Below, one piece after another: positions 54,327 to 63,165 of a stretch of DNA of 64,000 nt. A program made the position numbers and the translations under genes. Under the pieces are notes generated by a model, which was given only the letters and a program-made list of their open reading frames with translations, did no database searches and was not told the origin of the DNA. Source of the stretch: Bacterioplanoides sp. SCSIO 12839 (GTDB taxonomy: Bacteria > Pseudomonadota > Gammaproteobacteria > Pseudomonadales > Oceanobacteraceae); the NCBI RefSeq assembly GCF_024397975.1, contig NZ_CP073745.1, positions 252,501 to 316,500 of the forward strand. Reading direction: 5' to 3'. The first letter of the stretch is position 1, and every line of letters starts with the position of its first letter.

Positions 54327-55165
54327 TCACTTGCCAGGCTCCAGAGCAGCCGGCAACGGTTCATATAGGCTGGCATCATGCTGGTTTCTGGCTGCGGGAA
54401 AACCTCGGCACTGTCCTGGCATAATTCACTGATTAACACTCCTGATTGCTGATTCAGGCGTGCTACCTGTTGCTGTAAGGCCAGTGATTGTTGCTGCTCG
54501 CTGGCTAAACGTTGGCGAACCTCTCCGATTTGTTGATTGAGCTGAGTGTTAAGGGTTTGCTGCTGGCTCAGTTGCTGTTGTTGTTGAGTTATCTGCTGAT
54601 GTTGCCGTTGTAGCAGTTGTTGCTGCTGATCCAGAGCCGTCAGCCACTGTTGGTGAGCCTGTTCCTGGCGCAGCAGGTTCTGGCTCAGGGTTTCCTGCAA
54701 TAAGTGTTGATGCAGAGATTGTTCACTCAGCTGTTGTTGCAGGTGGGTTAACTGCTGCTTCTGGTTCATCAAAAAACTGCCCAGCGCGACGACCGCACAG
54801 ACCGCAATAACCAGAGTGGAGGAAATTAACACTTTTAAGGAACGATGGATGGGCGAGGTGTTTGTGTCGTGCTGGTGTCCTGAAGTAGATATTAGCGTTT
54901 GGGGTCGTGTTCCTGGTTCTTGATGTAATGCACCTGGTTCATGTAGTAATACGGCTTTGGCCTGGCGTAACTGGCTCAGGTGTTGTTCCAATTGCTGCTG
55001 TTCCGCCTGAGTATCAACCCTGGCCAGCTCCAGTGCACAGTTGCGGTATTGGTGCTGATAAGCCGCCTGAATATCGCCTGGCTTATTGCTAAGTGTGCCT
55101 AATAATTGTTGCGCATCATCTGCGTTCAATGATACTGAGTGAAGGTGTTGAAAAGCAGAACTCAT
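54323..55165 (-). CDS. Gln-rich coiled-coil membrane protein, uncharacterised
   Basis: A 280-residue protein. The N-terminal ~110 residues are soluble and helical (LNADDAQQLLGTLSNKPGDI). One membrane helix is at about 110-130 (LISSTLVIAVCAVVALGSFL). A coiled coil made almost wholly of Gln, Leu and His runs from about 135 to 240 (QQQLLQRQHQQITQQQQQLS). It ends with MPAYMNRCRLLWSLASD. The layout suggests a single-pass protein with a long periplasmic coil. I do not recognise a family; a role in envelope or secretion assembly is possible but not shown. The stop codon lies within the terminal repeat of copy B, so its last residues may have been set by the element's arrival. It stands alone, divergent from pstS. 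Confidence 0.7.
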   Translation of the reverse strand: MSSAFQHLHSVSLNADDAQQLLGTLSNKPGDIQAAYQHQYRNCALELARVDTQAEQQQLEQHLSQLRQAKAVLLHEPGALHQEPGTRPQTLISTSGHQHDTNTSPIHRSLKVLISSTLVIAVCAVVALGSFLMNQKQQLTHLQQQLSEQSLHQHLLQETLSQNLLRQEQAHQQWLTALDQQQQLLQRQHQQITQQQQQLSQQQTLNTQLNQQIGEVRQRLASEQQQSLALQQQVARLNQQSGVLISELCQDSAEVFPQPETSMMPAYMNRCRLLWSLASD

Positions 55166-55282
55166 CCCTGATCTCCGGTTTCATAATGGCCGTAAAGCCA
55201 TGATATTAGCGTTACCGCAAGCCGATTCAATCAGCCAAACAGCCGAGTTATTCAGGCTGTTTGCATGCGCTTTCTTGTGCGG

Positions 55283-55352
55283 TTGTCATAAAACTGAAAT
55301 CTCTCTGTCATGCAGATTGTTCGTTGTCATATTTCTGTAACATTGCTGTCAA
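55283..55352 (+). promoter_or_regulatory. Double Pho box upstream of pstS
   Basis: Six 7-bp PhoB half-sites lie in two groups at exact 11-bp spacing: TTGTCAT 55283, CTGAAAT 55294, CTGTCAT 55305, and TTGTCAT 55324, CTGTAAC 55335, CTGTCAA 55346. The start codon is 65 bases past the last unit. The consensus half-site is CTGTCAT, and the AT-rich 4-base spacers are also typical. The -10 element is not certain. Confidence 0.9.
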
Positions 55353-55416
55353 ATAATGCCCGCCATCAAATGATCAACTACCGAATACCGCACAGCGGTG
55401 AAAGAAGGAAGTCACT

Positions 55417-56460
55417 ATGAAAAAAGTACTGTTGACCGGCGCGGCTGTAATGGCTGCAGCACTGAGCACTGCTGCTCAGGCTGAACGTGATTACATCAGC
55501 ATTGTTGGTTCTTCAACCGTTTACCCATTCTCAACCGTTGTTGCTGAGCGTTTTGGTAAGTCGACTGACTTCCGCACGCCTAAAGTTGAATCAACCGGTT
55601 CTGGCGGTGGTCTGAAGCTGTTCTGTGCGGGTGTTGGCGGCAGCACTCCGGATATCACCAACGCTTCTCGTGCGATCAAGTCGTCTGAAATCAAACTGTG
55701 TGCGAAAAACGGCGTAACTGAAATCGTTGAAGTGAAAGTAGGCTACGACGGTATCGTACTGGCAAACACCAAAGCAGCTGACCGTATGGAATTGAGCCGT
55801 AAGGATATCTTCCTGGCACTGGCGAAAAACGTTCCAAACCCAGACGGCACTGAAACTCTGGTTGAGAACCCATACAAAACCTGGAAAGACGTAAATCCAG
55901 CTCTGCCTAACCGCAAGATTGAGGTATTAGGTCCACCACCAACGTCCGGTACTCGTGACGCATTTGTTGAGCTGGCAATGGAAGGTGGCTGTAAGAAAGT
56001 TCCTTTCATCAAGGCAATCAAAAAGCAGGACAAGAAGAAGTTCAAAGCAATCTGTCACGGTATGCGTGAAGACGGCGCTTATGTTGAAGCGGGTGAGAAC
56101 GATAACCTGATCGTACAGAAGCTGGTGGCTAACCCGAATGCACTGGGCATCTTCGGCTTCAGCTTCCTGGAGCAAAATTCTGACAAGGTTCAGGGCTCTA
56201 AAGTTGACGGCAAGCTGCCAACGTTTGACGCCATTTCTGAAGGCGATTACCCGGTTAGCCGCTCATTATTCTTCTACGTGAAGAAAGCACACGTCGGTGT
56301 GATTCCAGGTATCGAAGAGTACCTGGCTGAGTTCACCTCTGAGCGTGCGATGGGTGAAGACGGTTACCTGGCAGATAAAGGCATGATCCCTATGATGGAT
56401 GACGAGCGTGCCGAAGTGGTTTCCAATGTGAAAAACCTGAAACCAATTGCTGCTAAATAA
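55417..56460 (+). CDS. pstS: Phosphate ABC transporter substrate-binding protein
   Basis: A 347-residue periplasmic protein with a signal peptide of 22 residues (KKVLLTGAAVMAAALSTAAQA, then ERD). SIVGSSTVYPFSTVVAERFG and ESTGSGGGLKLFCAG are the phosphate-binding loops. TPDITNASRAIK and PPPTSGTRDAFVELAMEGG are the further ligand segments, as in the Pseudomonas PstS family. It delivers phosphate to PstCA. It has an AAGGAAG site and lies behind a double Pho box. A hairpin between it and pstC would let pstS be made in excess. Confidence 0.97.
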   Translation: MKKVLLTGAAVMAAALSTAAQAERDYISIVGSSTVYPFSTVVAERFGKSTDFRTPKVESTGSGGGLKLFCAGVGGSTPDITNASRAIKSSEIKLCAKNGVTEIVEVKVGYDGIVLANTKAADRMELSRKDIFLALAKNVPNPDGTETLVENPYKTWKDVNPALPNRKIEVLGPPPTSGTRDAFVELAMEGGCKKVPFIKAIKKQDKKKFKAICHGMREDGAYVEAGENDNLIVQKLVANPNALGIFGFSFLEQNSDKVQGSKVDGKLPTFDAISEGDYPVSRSLFFYVKKAHVGVIPGIEEYLAEFTSERAMGEDGYLADKGMIPMMDDERAEVVSNVKNLKPIAAK

Positions 56461-56499
56461 TTAGCGACCGCATACAATGCGGGCCTTTGTTCGATGCTT

Positions 56500-56527
56500 A
56501 AGCCGGGGTTTTTACACCTCGGCTTTT
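56500..56527 (+). terminator. Hairpin between pstS and pstC
   Basis: AAGCCGGGGT (56500-56509) and ACCTCGGCTT (56516-56525), one G-T wobble, form a 10-bp stem followed by TT-G. This is probably a partial terminator that lowers pstC expression relative to pstS. Confidence 0.7.
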
Positions 56528-56567
56528 GCACGTTAAATACACTCACGAAACGCCATGAGCTAACACC

Positions 56568-57941
56568 ATGAATTACAGTAGCTTAATCATTGCGATCCTG
56601 ATCTTTTTCGGGGGCGCCTATTTGCTTGGCCGCAACCGTGCCCGGGCAATCGCAAATCAGGGAGGTAAATTACACTCTCTGCCGACTCATTACGGTGCCT
56701 TAGTGTCACTCTGGACCGGTTTGCCGGCATTGATTTTGTTGATCATCTGGAGTCTGTTGCAAGGGCCGGTGATTGATACGCTGCTGGTGGCTCAATTGCC
56801 TGCATCCATTCAACAAGGCACGCCAACGGATATTCAGCTGGCGTTGAGTAAAGTGCACAACCTGGCAACGGGGGCGGGAGTGAGTGCGGATGCTTCACTG
56901 GAGCCTGCGGTAAAACACCTGTTGGCACTGGAAGAGCGCACCCGATTATTAAATGCCGGTGCGGTTGTGATGCTGGCGCTGTTGGGGCTGGGTTACAGCT
57001 GGCGTCGAATTCAGCCACAGATGCGTGCCCGTACTGAGGTGGAAAGCATTGTTGGAGCGTTATTGTTATCCAGCTCGGGTGTGGCGGTATTAACCACGGT
57101 AGGCATTCTGGCATCAGTGTTATACGAAGCCTGGATGTTCTTCCAGAAAGTCAGCCCGATTGAATTCTTATTTGGTACCACCTGGTCTCCTCAGGTTGCA
57201 TTGCGTGCCGATCAGTCTGGTTCATCCGGTAGTTTTGGTGCTGTGCCGCTGTTTGCCGGTACCTTGTTAATTTCCTTTATCGCCATGGTGATTGCGGTTC
57301 CAGTGGGCTTGATGTCGGCTATTTATTTGTCGGAATACGCCAATGAAACCGTGCGTAAATACGCCAAACCGGCGCTTGAAGTACTGGCCGGTATCCCTAC
57401 GGTAGTTTACGGCTTCTTTGCTGCGTTAACCGTTGCCCCGGTGATTCGCGGGCTGGGTGAAAGCATGGGCTTGGCAGTTTCTTCCGAAAGTGCTTTGGCG
57501 GCTGGTTTGGTGATGGGGGTGATGATCATTCCATTTGTCTCATCCTTGTCTGATGACGTGATTAATGCGGTGCCACAATCCTTAAGGGATGGCAGTTACG
57601 GCCTGGGTGCAACACGCAGTGAAACCGTACGACAAGTGGTTATTCCGGCGGCGCTGCCGGGTATTGTGGGTGCGGTTATGCTGGCCGTTTCCCGTGCGAT
57701 TGGTGAAACCATGATTGTTGCCATGGCGGCAGGCCTAGCGGCCAACCTGACGGCGAACCCGCTGGATAGCGTGACTACCGTAACCGTTCAGATTGTTACC
57801 TTGCTGGTGGGTGACCAGGAATTCGATTCACCGAAAACACTGGCGGCGTTTGCATTAGGTCTGGTGTTGTTCCTGGTGACACTGACGCTGAACTATTTTG
57901 CCCTGAAAGTTGTACAGAAATACCGAGAGCAATATGACTAA
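56568..57941 (+). CDS. pstC: Phosphate ABC transporter permease PstC
   Basis: A 457-residue permease. The N-terminal ~200 residues hold two or three helices and a periplasmic loop absent from the shorter E. coli form (the long kind usual in Pseudomonas and Vibrio). The ABC core has six helices. The EAA loop is SLRDGSYGLGATRSETVRQV with IPAALPGIVGA after it. EFLFGTTWSPQ is typical of PstC. It forms the membrane pore with PstA. PstA starts inside its last codons (57934). Confidence 0.95.
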   Translation: MNYSSLIIAILIFFGGAYLLGRNRARAIANQGGKLHSLPTHYGALVSLWTGLPALILLIIWSLLQGPVIDTLLVAQLPASIQQGTPTDIQLALSKVHNLATGAGVSADASLEPAVKHLLALEERTRLLNAGAVVMLALLGLGYSWRRIQPQMRARTEVESIVGALLLSSSGVAVLTTVGILASVLYEAWMFFQKVSPIEFLFGTTWSPQVALRADQSGSSGSFGAVPLFAGTLLISFIAMVIAVPVGLMSAIYLSEYANETVRKYAKPALEVLAGIPTVVYGFFAALTVAPVIRGLGESMGLAVSSESALAAGLVMGVMIIPFVSSLSDDVINAVPQSLRDGSYGLGATRSETVRQVVIPAALPGIVGAVMLAVSRAIGETMIVAMAAGLAANLTANPLDSVTTVTVQIVTLLVGDQEFDSPKTLAAFALGLVLFLVTLTLNYFALKVVQKYREQYD

Positions 57942-59214
57942 TTCATCCAACTTAACGACGCGCGAAAAAGTTGAAAAAAGCATGGCGAAACGCCGTGCGG
58001 CGGAAACGCGCTTCCGCGTATATGGTATGGCTTCGATCCTGTTTGGCCTGTTATGCCTGGTGGTGTTGTTTGGCGATATTCTGTCAAAGGGTACTTCGGC
58101 GTTCAGCCAGACCGTGGTTGAACAAACCGTTCTTCTGGATGCGGATTACCTTGGGCTGACGGCCCAATCCAGTGAAAAAGAAATCCGTGCCGCCAACTTT
58201 GAAGGTTTGATTAAGCGTCACCTGAAAAAAACGTACGAACCTAAAGGTCGTAAAAATCGCCGTGCGTTATACGGCATGGTGAGTGCAGGTGCTTCCTGGC
58301 AGTTGATCGAAGCGGTACAGGCCAACCCTGAGTTGTTGGGTAAAGAACTGAGCATCGCTTTACTGGCAGATGATGCCGTTGACCAGTGGTTTAAACATGA
58401 CCGCGAGCGTGGTTATAACGATCAGTTTAACGAGTTTCAGCTGACGGTTCTGAATCAATGGATCGATGAAGGGCAGCTGCATACACGTTTCAACAAACTG
58501 TTTTTCACCAATGGTGACTCGCGTGAACCTGAGCTGGCCGGTATTCACGGTGCAATTAAAGGTACCTTACTGACGTTACTCGTGACCTTCCTGTTATCGT
58601 TCCCGATTGGTGTGGCAGCAGCGATTTACCTGGAAGAGTTTGCTCCGCGTAATCGTTTTACCGAGCTGGTGGAAATTAACATTAATAACCTGGCTGCCGT
58701 ACCGTCGATCACCTTTGGCCTGTTAGGTCTGGCGATCTTTATTAATATTTTTGGTGTGGCCCGTTCTACCCCGTTAGTCGGTGGTTTGGTTTTAACTCTG
58801 ATGACCTTACCGACCATTATTATTTCCGGTCGTGCCGCGATTAAAGCCGTTCCGCCGAGCATTCGCGAAGCGGCATTTGGTTTGGGTGCATCAAAAATGC
58901 AGGTGGTATTCCACCATGTGTTACCACTGGCGCTGCCGGGTATGTTAACCGGTGCCATTATTGGTATGGCGCAGGCATTGGGTGAAACTGCACCCTTGCT
59001 GATGATTGGTATGATTGCCTTTGTTGTTGATGTACCTGGCTTTGTGAATGATCCTTCGACGGTATTGCCGGTACAGATCTTCTTGTGGTCTGACAGCCCG
59101 GAACGTGCCTTTATGGAACGTACTTCAGGTGCCATTATTGTGCTGCTGTGCTTCCTGATTGTAATGAATACCGCTGCGGTTTGGTTACGCCGCCGTTTGG
59201 AGCGTCGCTGGTAA
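57934..59214 (+). CDS. pstA: Phosphate ABC transporter permease PstA
   Basis: A 426-residue permease. One N-terminal helix is followed by a periplasmic insertion of about 170 residues (long form), then the ABC core with EAA loop SIREAAFGLGASKMQVVFHH and VLPLALPGMLTGAIIGMAQA. GETAPLLMIG is the family mark of PstA. The ATG at 57934 overlaps pstC by eight bases; an upstream in-frame start adds only eight residues. pstB follows after 175 bases, a gap holding a worn repeat. Confidence 0.95.
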   Translation: MTNSSNLTTREKVEKSMAKRRAAETRFRVYGMASILFGLLCLVVLFGDILSKGTSAFSQTVVEQTVLLDADYLGLTAQSSEKEIRAANFEGLIKRHLKKTYEPKGRKNRRALYGMVSAGASWQLIEAVQANPELLGKELSIALLADDAVDQWFKHDRERGYNDQFNEFQLTVLNQWIDEGQLHTRFNKLFFTNGDSREPELAGIHGAIKGTLLTLLVTFLLSFPIGVAAAIYLEEFAPRNRFTELVEININNLAAVPSITFGLLGLAIFINIFGVARSTPLVGGLVLTLMTLPTIIISGRAAIKAVPPSIREAAFGLGASKMQVVFHHVLPLALPGMLTGAIIGMAQALGETAPLLMIGMIAFVVDVPGFVNDPSTVLPVQIFLWSDSPERAFMERTSGAIIVLLCFLIVMNTAAVWLRRRLERRW

Positions 59215-59270
59215 GCGGCCTGTATTGAATATCCAGTAGCTATTCAGGCGGCGCAGTAAAATATTCAGAG

Positions 59271-59318
59271 CAAGGCAAAAATTGTGAGTTTATCGCTATA
59301 AATGATCAATTTTGAACG
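59271..59318 (+). repeat. Dispersed repeat, copy C (degenerate)
   Basis: caaggcaaaaatt, gagtttat, ataaatga and ttttgaacg follow in the order seen in copies A and B, with several short deletions. It lies between pstA and pstB. Confidence is low because it is short and worn. Confidence 0.45.
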
Positions 59319-59389
59319 TAGCTATGTATATTTAAATGCGTGGGCTGGATGGCTACATAAGAATTTAACGAATATTTGGATTGAATATT

Positions 59390-60193
59390 ATGAGCATCAT
59401 CGAAAACCACCAAACCAATGGCGAGCCGTTTTCAGACAATGCCAAGCTGCGTGCGCGCAATGTTCAGGTGTTTTATGGCGAGAAGCAGGCTATTTACGAT
59501 GTGAACCTGGATATCGGTTCTAACGAAGTGATTGCCCTGATTGGTCCGTCCGGTTGTGGTAAATCCACCTTCCTGCGTTGCTTAAACCGCATGAACGACA
59601 CCATTGATATCTGTAATATCAAAGGTGAAATCCTGCTCGACGGTGAAAACATTTATGATCCGAAAGTGGATGTTGTCCCTCTGCGTGCCCGTGTCGGTAT
59701 GGTGTTCCAGAAGCCGAACCCGTTCCCGAAATCCATTTACGACAACATCGCTTATGGCCCACGTATTCATGGCCTGGCATCGTCTCGTGTTGACCTGGAT
59801 GAGATCGTTGAAAAAAGCCTGCAACGTGCGGGTTTATGGAATGAAGTGAAAGATCGTCTGCATGCACCAGGTACTGGCCTGTCGGGTGGTCAGCAGCAGC
59901 GTCTGTGTATTGCCCGTACCATTGCGGTCGACCCGGAAGTGATTCTGATGGATGAACCTTGTTCTGCACTGGATCCGATTGCAACTGCTAAAATTGAAGA
60001 GTTGATTGATGAATTGCGTGAAAACTACACCATCGCGATTGTGACTCACTCGATGCAGCAGGCTGCGCGTGTATCTCAGCGCACCGCCTATTTCCATATG
60101 GGCCAGCTGATTGAAGTGAATCCGACCGATCAGGTATTCACCACGCCTCAGCACTCATTAACAGAAGCTTATATCACCGGCCGCTTCGGATAA
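59390..60193 (+). CDS. pstB: Phosphate ABC transporter ATP-binding protein
   Basis: A 267-residue ATPase: Walker [10 protein letters not shown], signature LSGGQQQRL, Walker [14 protein letters not shown], and H-loop [22 protein letters not shown] and [17 protein letters not shown] are PstB-specific. It drives phosphate import through PstCA. The ATG at 59390 was chosen; an in-frame TTG at 59381 is an alternative. phoU follows after 30 bases. Confidence 0.97.
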   Translation: MSIIENHQTNGEPFSDNAKLRARNVQVFYGEKQAIYDVNLDIGSNEVIALIGPSGCGKSTFLRCLNRMNDTIDICNIKGEILLDGENIYDPKVDVVPLRARVGMVFQKPNPFPKSIYDNIAYGPRIHGLASSRVDLDEIVEKSLQRAGLWNEVKDRLHAPGTGLSGGQQQRLCIARTIAVDPEVILMDEPCSALDPIATAKIEELIDELRENYTIAIVTHSMQQAARVSQRTAYFHMGQLIEVNPTDQVFTTPQHSLTEAYITGRFG

Positions 60194-60223
60194 GGCCAGC
60201 GCCTTCAACATAAGGAAAGTCCT

Positions 60224-60946
60224 ATGGAAATGAATTTTAACCAACACATTTCCGGTCAGTTTAACGCTGATCTGGAAGCCATTCGTAACCATATGATGGG
60301 CATGGGTGGTCTGGTTGAGCGTCAGGTAGCGAATGCCATTGATGCGATCTGTTCTGGCGACACCAGTCAGGCTGACGATATTATCCGCCGTGAAGAAGAA
60401 GTGGATAATATGGAAATTAACATCGACCAGGAATGTACTCAGATTCTGGTACGTCGCCAGCCCGCAGCATCCGATTTGCGTATGGTACTGGCCGTTTCTC
60501 GTGTGGTGCGCGACCTGGAGCGCATCGGTGATGAAGCCTGTAAAATTGCTATTCATGCCTTAGAAGTGGCCGATAAAGGCCGTTCTGAGATTTGTCAGCA
60601 GGCCATGCGTTACATGGGCGCAGAAGTGACCAAAATGATCGCCGGAGCACTGGATGCTTTCGCCCGTCATGATGTGGATGGTGCGATTGAGGTAGTGCGT
60701 AACGATAAGCTGGTGGATAACCAGTATGCGGCGGCATTACGCGAGCTGATGACTTATATGATGGAAGATCCACGTTCAATTTCTCAGGCAATTAATATCC
60801 TGTGGATTTTGCGTGCCATCGAACGTATTGGCGACCATGCCCGTAATATCTCTGAGCAGGTGATTTATCTGGTCAGTGGCGCGGATGTGCGACACAGCTC
60901 GTTAACCGAGATTGAAGAGCAGGCTGAGCAAGCGACCAAAGACTAA
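60224..60946 (+). CDS. phoU: Phosphate signalling regulator PhoU
   Basis: A 240-residue protein of two three-helix PhoU repeats. HISGQFNADLEAIRNHMMGM begins the first. The metal-binding motifs are EEEVDNMEINID and RDLERIGDEACKIA in repeat one, and RAIERIGDHARNISEQV in repeat two. It relays PstSCAB status to the PhoR kinase and represses the Pho regulon under plentiful phosphate. phoB and phoR are not in the window. It has an AAGGAAAG site and a strong terminator downstream. Confidence 0.97.
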   Translation: MEMNFNQHISGQFNADLEAIRNHMMGMGGLVERQVANAIDAICSGDTSQADDIIRREEEVDNMEINIDQECTQILVRRQPAASDLRMVLAVSRVVRDLERIGDEACKIAIHALEVADKGRSEICQQAMRYMGAEVTKMIAGALDAFARHDVDGAIEVVRNDKLVDNQYAAALRELMTYMMEDPRSISQAINILWILRAIERIGDHARNISEQVIYLVSGADVRHSSLTEIEEQAEQATKD

Positions 60947-60970
60947 CGTTCTTTGCTCTGAGCGAAAGAC

Positions 60971-61008
60971 AAAAACGGCTGTGTTGTGATGCAACACGGC
61001 CGTTTTTT
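60971..61008 (+). terminator. Terminator of the pst-phoU operon
   Basis: AAAACGGCTGTGTTG and CAACACGGCCGTTTT make a 15-bp stem (one G-T wobble) followed by a T-run. The 329-base gene-free stretch 60947-61275 consists of this terminator and the Pho box region of the porin. Confidence 0.93.
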
Positions 61009-61103
61009 AGGTCTCCAGAAAACAACTTCGGTATTGTTTGCTAGGCTGCCATTAGCAATAACGAAGTGATAATGCCAGCAAATCCCCAGTTATTGTTCGT
61101 ATT

Positions 61104-61194
61104 TGGTCATGTTAATGAAATCTTAATGTCATCTTTTTGAAATATATTTGATGGATGTAACAAAGATGTAACATTGCTGAAATAAATTTGTCAC
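61104..61194 (+). promoter_or_regulatory. Double four-unit Pho box upstream of the porin gene
   Basis: Eight PhoB half-sites lie in two groups at exact 11-bp spacing. Group one is TGGTCAT 61104, ATGAAAT 61115, ATGTCAT 61126, TTGAAAT 61137. Group two is ATGTAAC 61155, ATGTAAC 61166, CTGAAAT 61177, TTGTCAC 61188. The groups are offset by 18 bp. The porin start is 82 bases downstream. Confidence 0.85.
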
Positions 61195-61275
61195 CAGTTC
61201 GGCAGACAGTGAAAGCGGCGGCAAACGCAGTCACTCATTGTTGCCAGATGCTTTGATAACTTTGGATTTTTAACG

Positions 61276-62247
61276 ATGAAAAAAACTGCTTTATTCCTTG
61301 CTCTGACTGCTCCTGCTCTGGCACAAGCCGAGAAAGTTGAAATTGATATGCCTGACTTCTACGGCAAAGCGAACGTATCTGTTCAGAATGCAACTGAAGG
61401 CGGTAATAGCTTCAGCGAAGTGAAATCAAACGCTTCTCGCATTGGTTTTAAAGGCAAAGGTGAACTGGGCCATGGTCTGACAGCTATTTACCAGGTTGAG
61501 TATCAGTACAATGCTGATGGTGATAACGATGAGACCTTTGAAGGTGAAACTGAAACTGGTTTGGAAGTAGAAGTAGAAGGCTCTGAAACCTTTTCCCAAC
61601 GTAACACCTATGCTGGTTTAGACAGCGATTATGGTCAGGTAATCATTGGTCGTTTCGATACGCCACTGAAAAAGCTGCAAAAGAAAGTTGACCTGTTTAA
61701 CGACTTAGAAGGTGACATCAAAACTGTCATCACCAGCAGCGATAATCGTGAAGAAAACAGCGTTCAGTACACGTCGCCTAAGTTTGCTGGCCTGCAGTTA
61801 AAAGTAGATCAAATTGCTTCTGAAGATCGTTCAAGTGATCGTAAAGACGCGGTTTCTACCAGCCTGACTTATACCCGTGGTGATTATTACTTCGGTGTGG
61901 CTTACGACGATAAAGTTGAAGGCAATGATACCGACGTTCTGCGTGCCGTGACTCAGGTGAACATCGCGGGTGCTCAACTGGGTGCCCTGTGGGAACAACA
62001 AGACGAAGACGGTGAAAAAACTGAAGGTTGGTTACTGTCTGCATCTTACAAGCTGGGTGCGGTTAAATTAAAAGCTCAGCACGGTGAATCTGAAATCCGT
62101 GATGAAGACGGTGCGCGCACCACTTCTGTTGGCGCAGACTACAAGCTGGGTAAAGGCGCAAAAGCGTTTGTTTATTACACCGCGAACAACTACAAAGACT
62201 CTGACAACACGGACTACGCTGGTGTTGGTATTGAGTACAAGTTCTAA
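61276..62247 (+). CDS. Outer-membrane porin, phosphate-regulated
   Basis: A 323-residue general porin. An 18-residue signal peptide (KKTALFLALTAPALAQA, then EKV) is followed by FYGKANVSVQNAT as the first strand. ASRIGFKGKGELGHGLTAIY, RNTYAGLDSDYGQVIIGRFD and the other amphipathic strands suggest a 16-stranded barrel. The last residues GIEYKF end in the Phe needed by BamA. The loop after strand two is very acidic (GDNDETFEGETETG), which fits a marine protein. The double Pho box suggests phosphate or polyphosphate uptake, like PhoE or OprP in role; the sequence is of the common porin type. A strong terminator follows. Confidence 0.9.
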   Translation: MKKTALFLALTAPALAQAEKVEIDMPDFYGKANVSVQNATEGGNSFSEVKSNASRIGFKGKGELGHGLTAIYQVEYQYNADGDNDETFEGETETGLEVEVEGSETFSQRNTYAGLDSDYGQVIIGRFDTPLKKLQKKVDLFNDLEGDIKTVITSSDNREENSVQYTSPKFAGLQLKVDQIASEDRSSDRKDAVSTSLTYTRGDYYFGVAYDDKVEGNDTDVLRAVTQVNIAGAQLGALWEQQDEDGEKTEGWLLSASYKLGAVKLKAQHGESEIRDEDGARTTSVGADYKLGKGAKAFVYYTANNYKDSDNTDYAGVGIEYKF

Positions 62248-62269
62248 GGTTATTTAATAGCCTGAACGC

Positions 62270-62305
62270 AAAACCGCTTAGTTTCTCCGGCTAGGCGGTT
62301 TTTTA
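62270..62305 (+). terminator. Terminator of the porin gene
   Basis: AACCGCTTAG and CTAGGCGGTT (one G-T wobble) with loop TTTCTCCGG and a T-run. Confidence 0.9.
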
Positions 62306-62421
62306 TACCTGTTATTTATTGTTGTTATACAGCAATAGTTTGGTGATCTGTCCTGTATATATCAACAAAAGATGATGGTCTACACTGCTTGCAAATGATG
62401 AAAACCAGCAGGAGAAAAAAG

Positions 62422-63141
62422 ATGAAACCATTAGTTGTTATTACCGGCGCCAGCTCTGGCATTGGCGAAGCGATTGCTCAGCGTCTGAGTGCTGCTGGCC
62501 ATCCGCTGTTATTGCTGGCACGTCGTGTTGAGCGTTTAGCCGCACTGGATCTGCCGAACACCTTGTGTGAAAAAGTTGATGTTACCGATAAAGCATCGTT
62601 TGAAGCAGCGATTGTCAAAGCTGAAGCACAATTTGGCCCGGCCGACCTGTTAGTAAACAATGCCGGTGTTATGTTACTGAGCCAGTTAGACGTTCAGGAT
62701 CCACAAGAGTGGAAGACCATGTTTGACGTGAACGTGATTGGCCTGATGAACGGTATGCAAGCGGTACTGGCACCGATGAAAGCGCGTAAAAGTGGTACCA
62801 TTGTTAACATCAGCTCAGTCGCTGGTCGTAAGACCTTCCCGGATCACGCGGCTTATTGCGGTACTAAATTCGCGGTTCATGCCATCTCTGAAAATGTGCG
62901 TGAAGAAGTGGCTGCTGATGACGTTCGTGTGGTTACTATTGCCCCGGGTGCGGTTGAAACTGAGCTGCTGTCACACACCAGTTCGGATGAAATCATCGAC
63001 GGTTATCAGTCGTGGAAAGACAGCATGGGTGGTGTATTAGCGTCTGATGATGTGGCTCGGGCGGTTGAGTTTGCTTACCAGCAGCCACAAAGTGTGTGTG
63101 TGCGTGAGATTGTTCTGGCTCCAACTCGCCAGCAGCCTTAA
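62422..63141 (+). CDS. Short-chain dehydrogenase/reductase (YdfG-like)
   Basis: A 239-residue SDR. VVITGASSGIGEAIAQRL is the cofactor motif. NNAG is present, the catalytic Ser is in NISSVAGRK, and YCGTK holds the Tyr and Lys. LLARRVERL fits NADP preference. It resembles serine/3-hydroxy acid dehydrogenases of the YdfG group. The ATG at 62422 has a perfect AGGAG site; an in-frame start 33 bases upstream was rejected. It is convergent with the LysR gene, and the two may not be linked. Confidence 0.9.
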   Translation: MKPLVVITGASSGIGEAIAQRLSAAGHPLLLLARRVERLAALDLPNTLCEKVDVTDKASFEAAIVKAEAQFGPADLLVNNAGVMLLSQLDVQDPQEWKTMFDVNVIGLMNGMQAVLAPMKARKSGTIVNISSVAGRKTFPDHAAYCGTKFAVHAISENVREEVAADDVRVVTIAPGAVETELLSHTSSDEIIDGYQSWKDSMGGVLASDDVARAVEFAYQQPQSVCVREIVLAPTRQQP

Positions 63142-63165
63142 TTGCAACACGAAGGGTGAATACTT

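Noticed and set aside
62353-62368. Second LexA-like box (CTGT ATATATCA ACAA) before the SDR gene
   Set aside because: The right half is ACAA instead of ACAG and the palindrome is broken; it is likely a chance AT-rich match.
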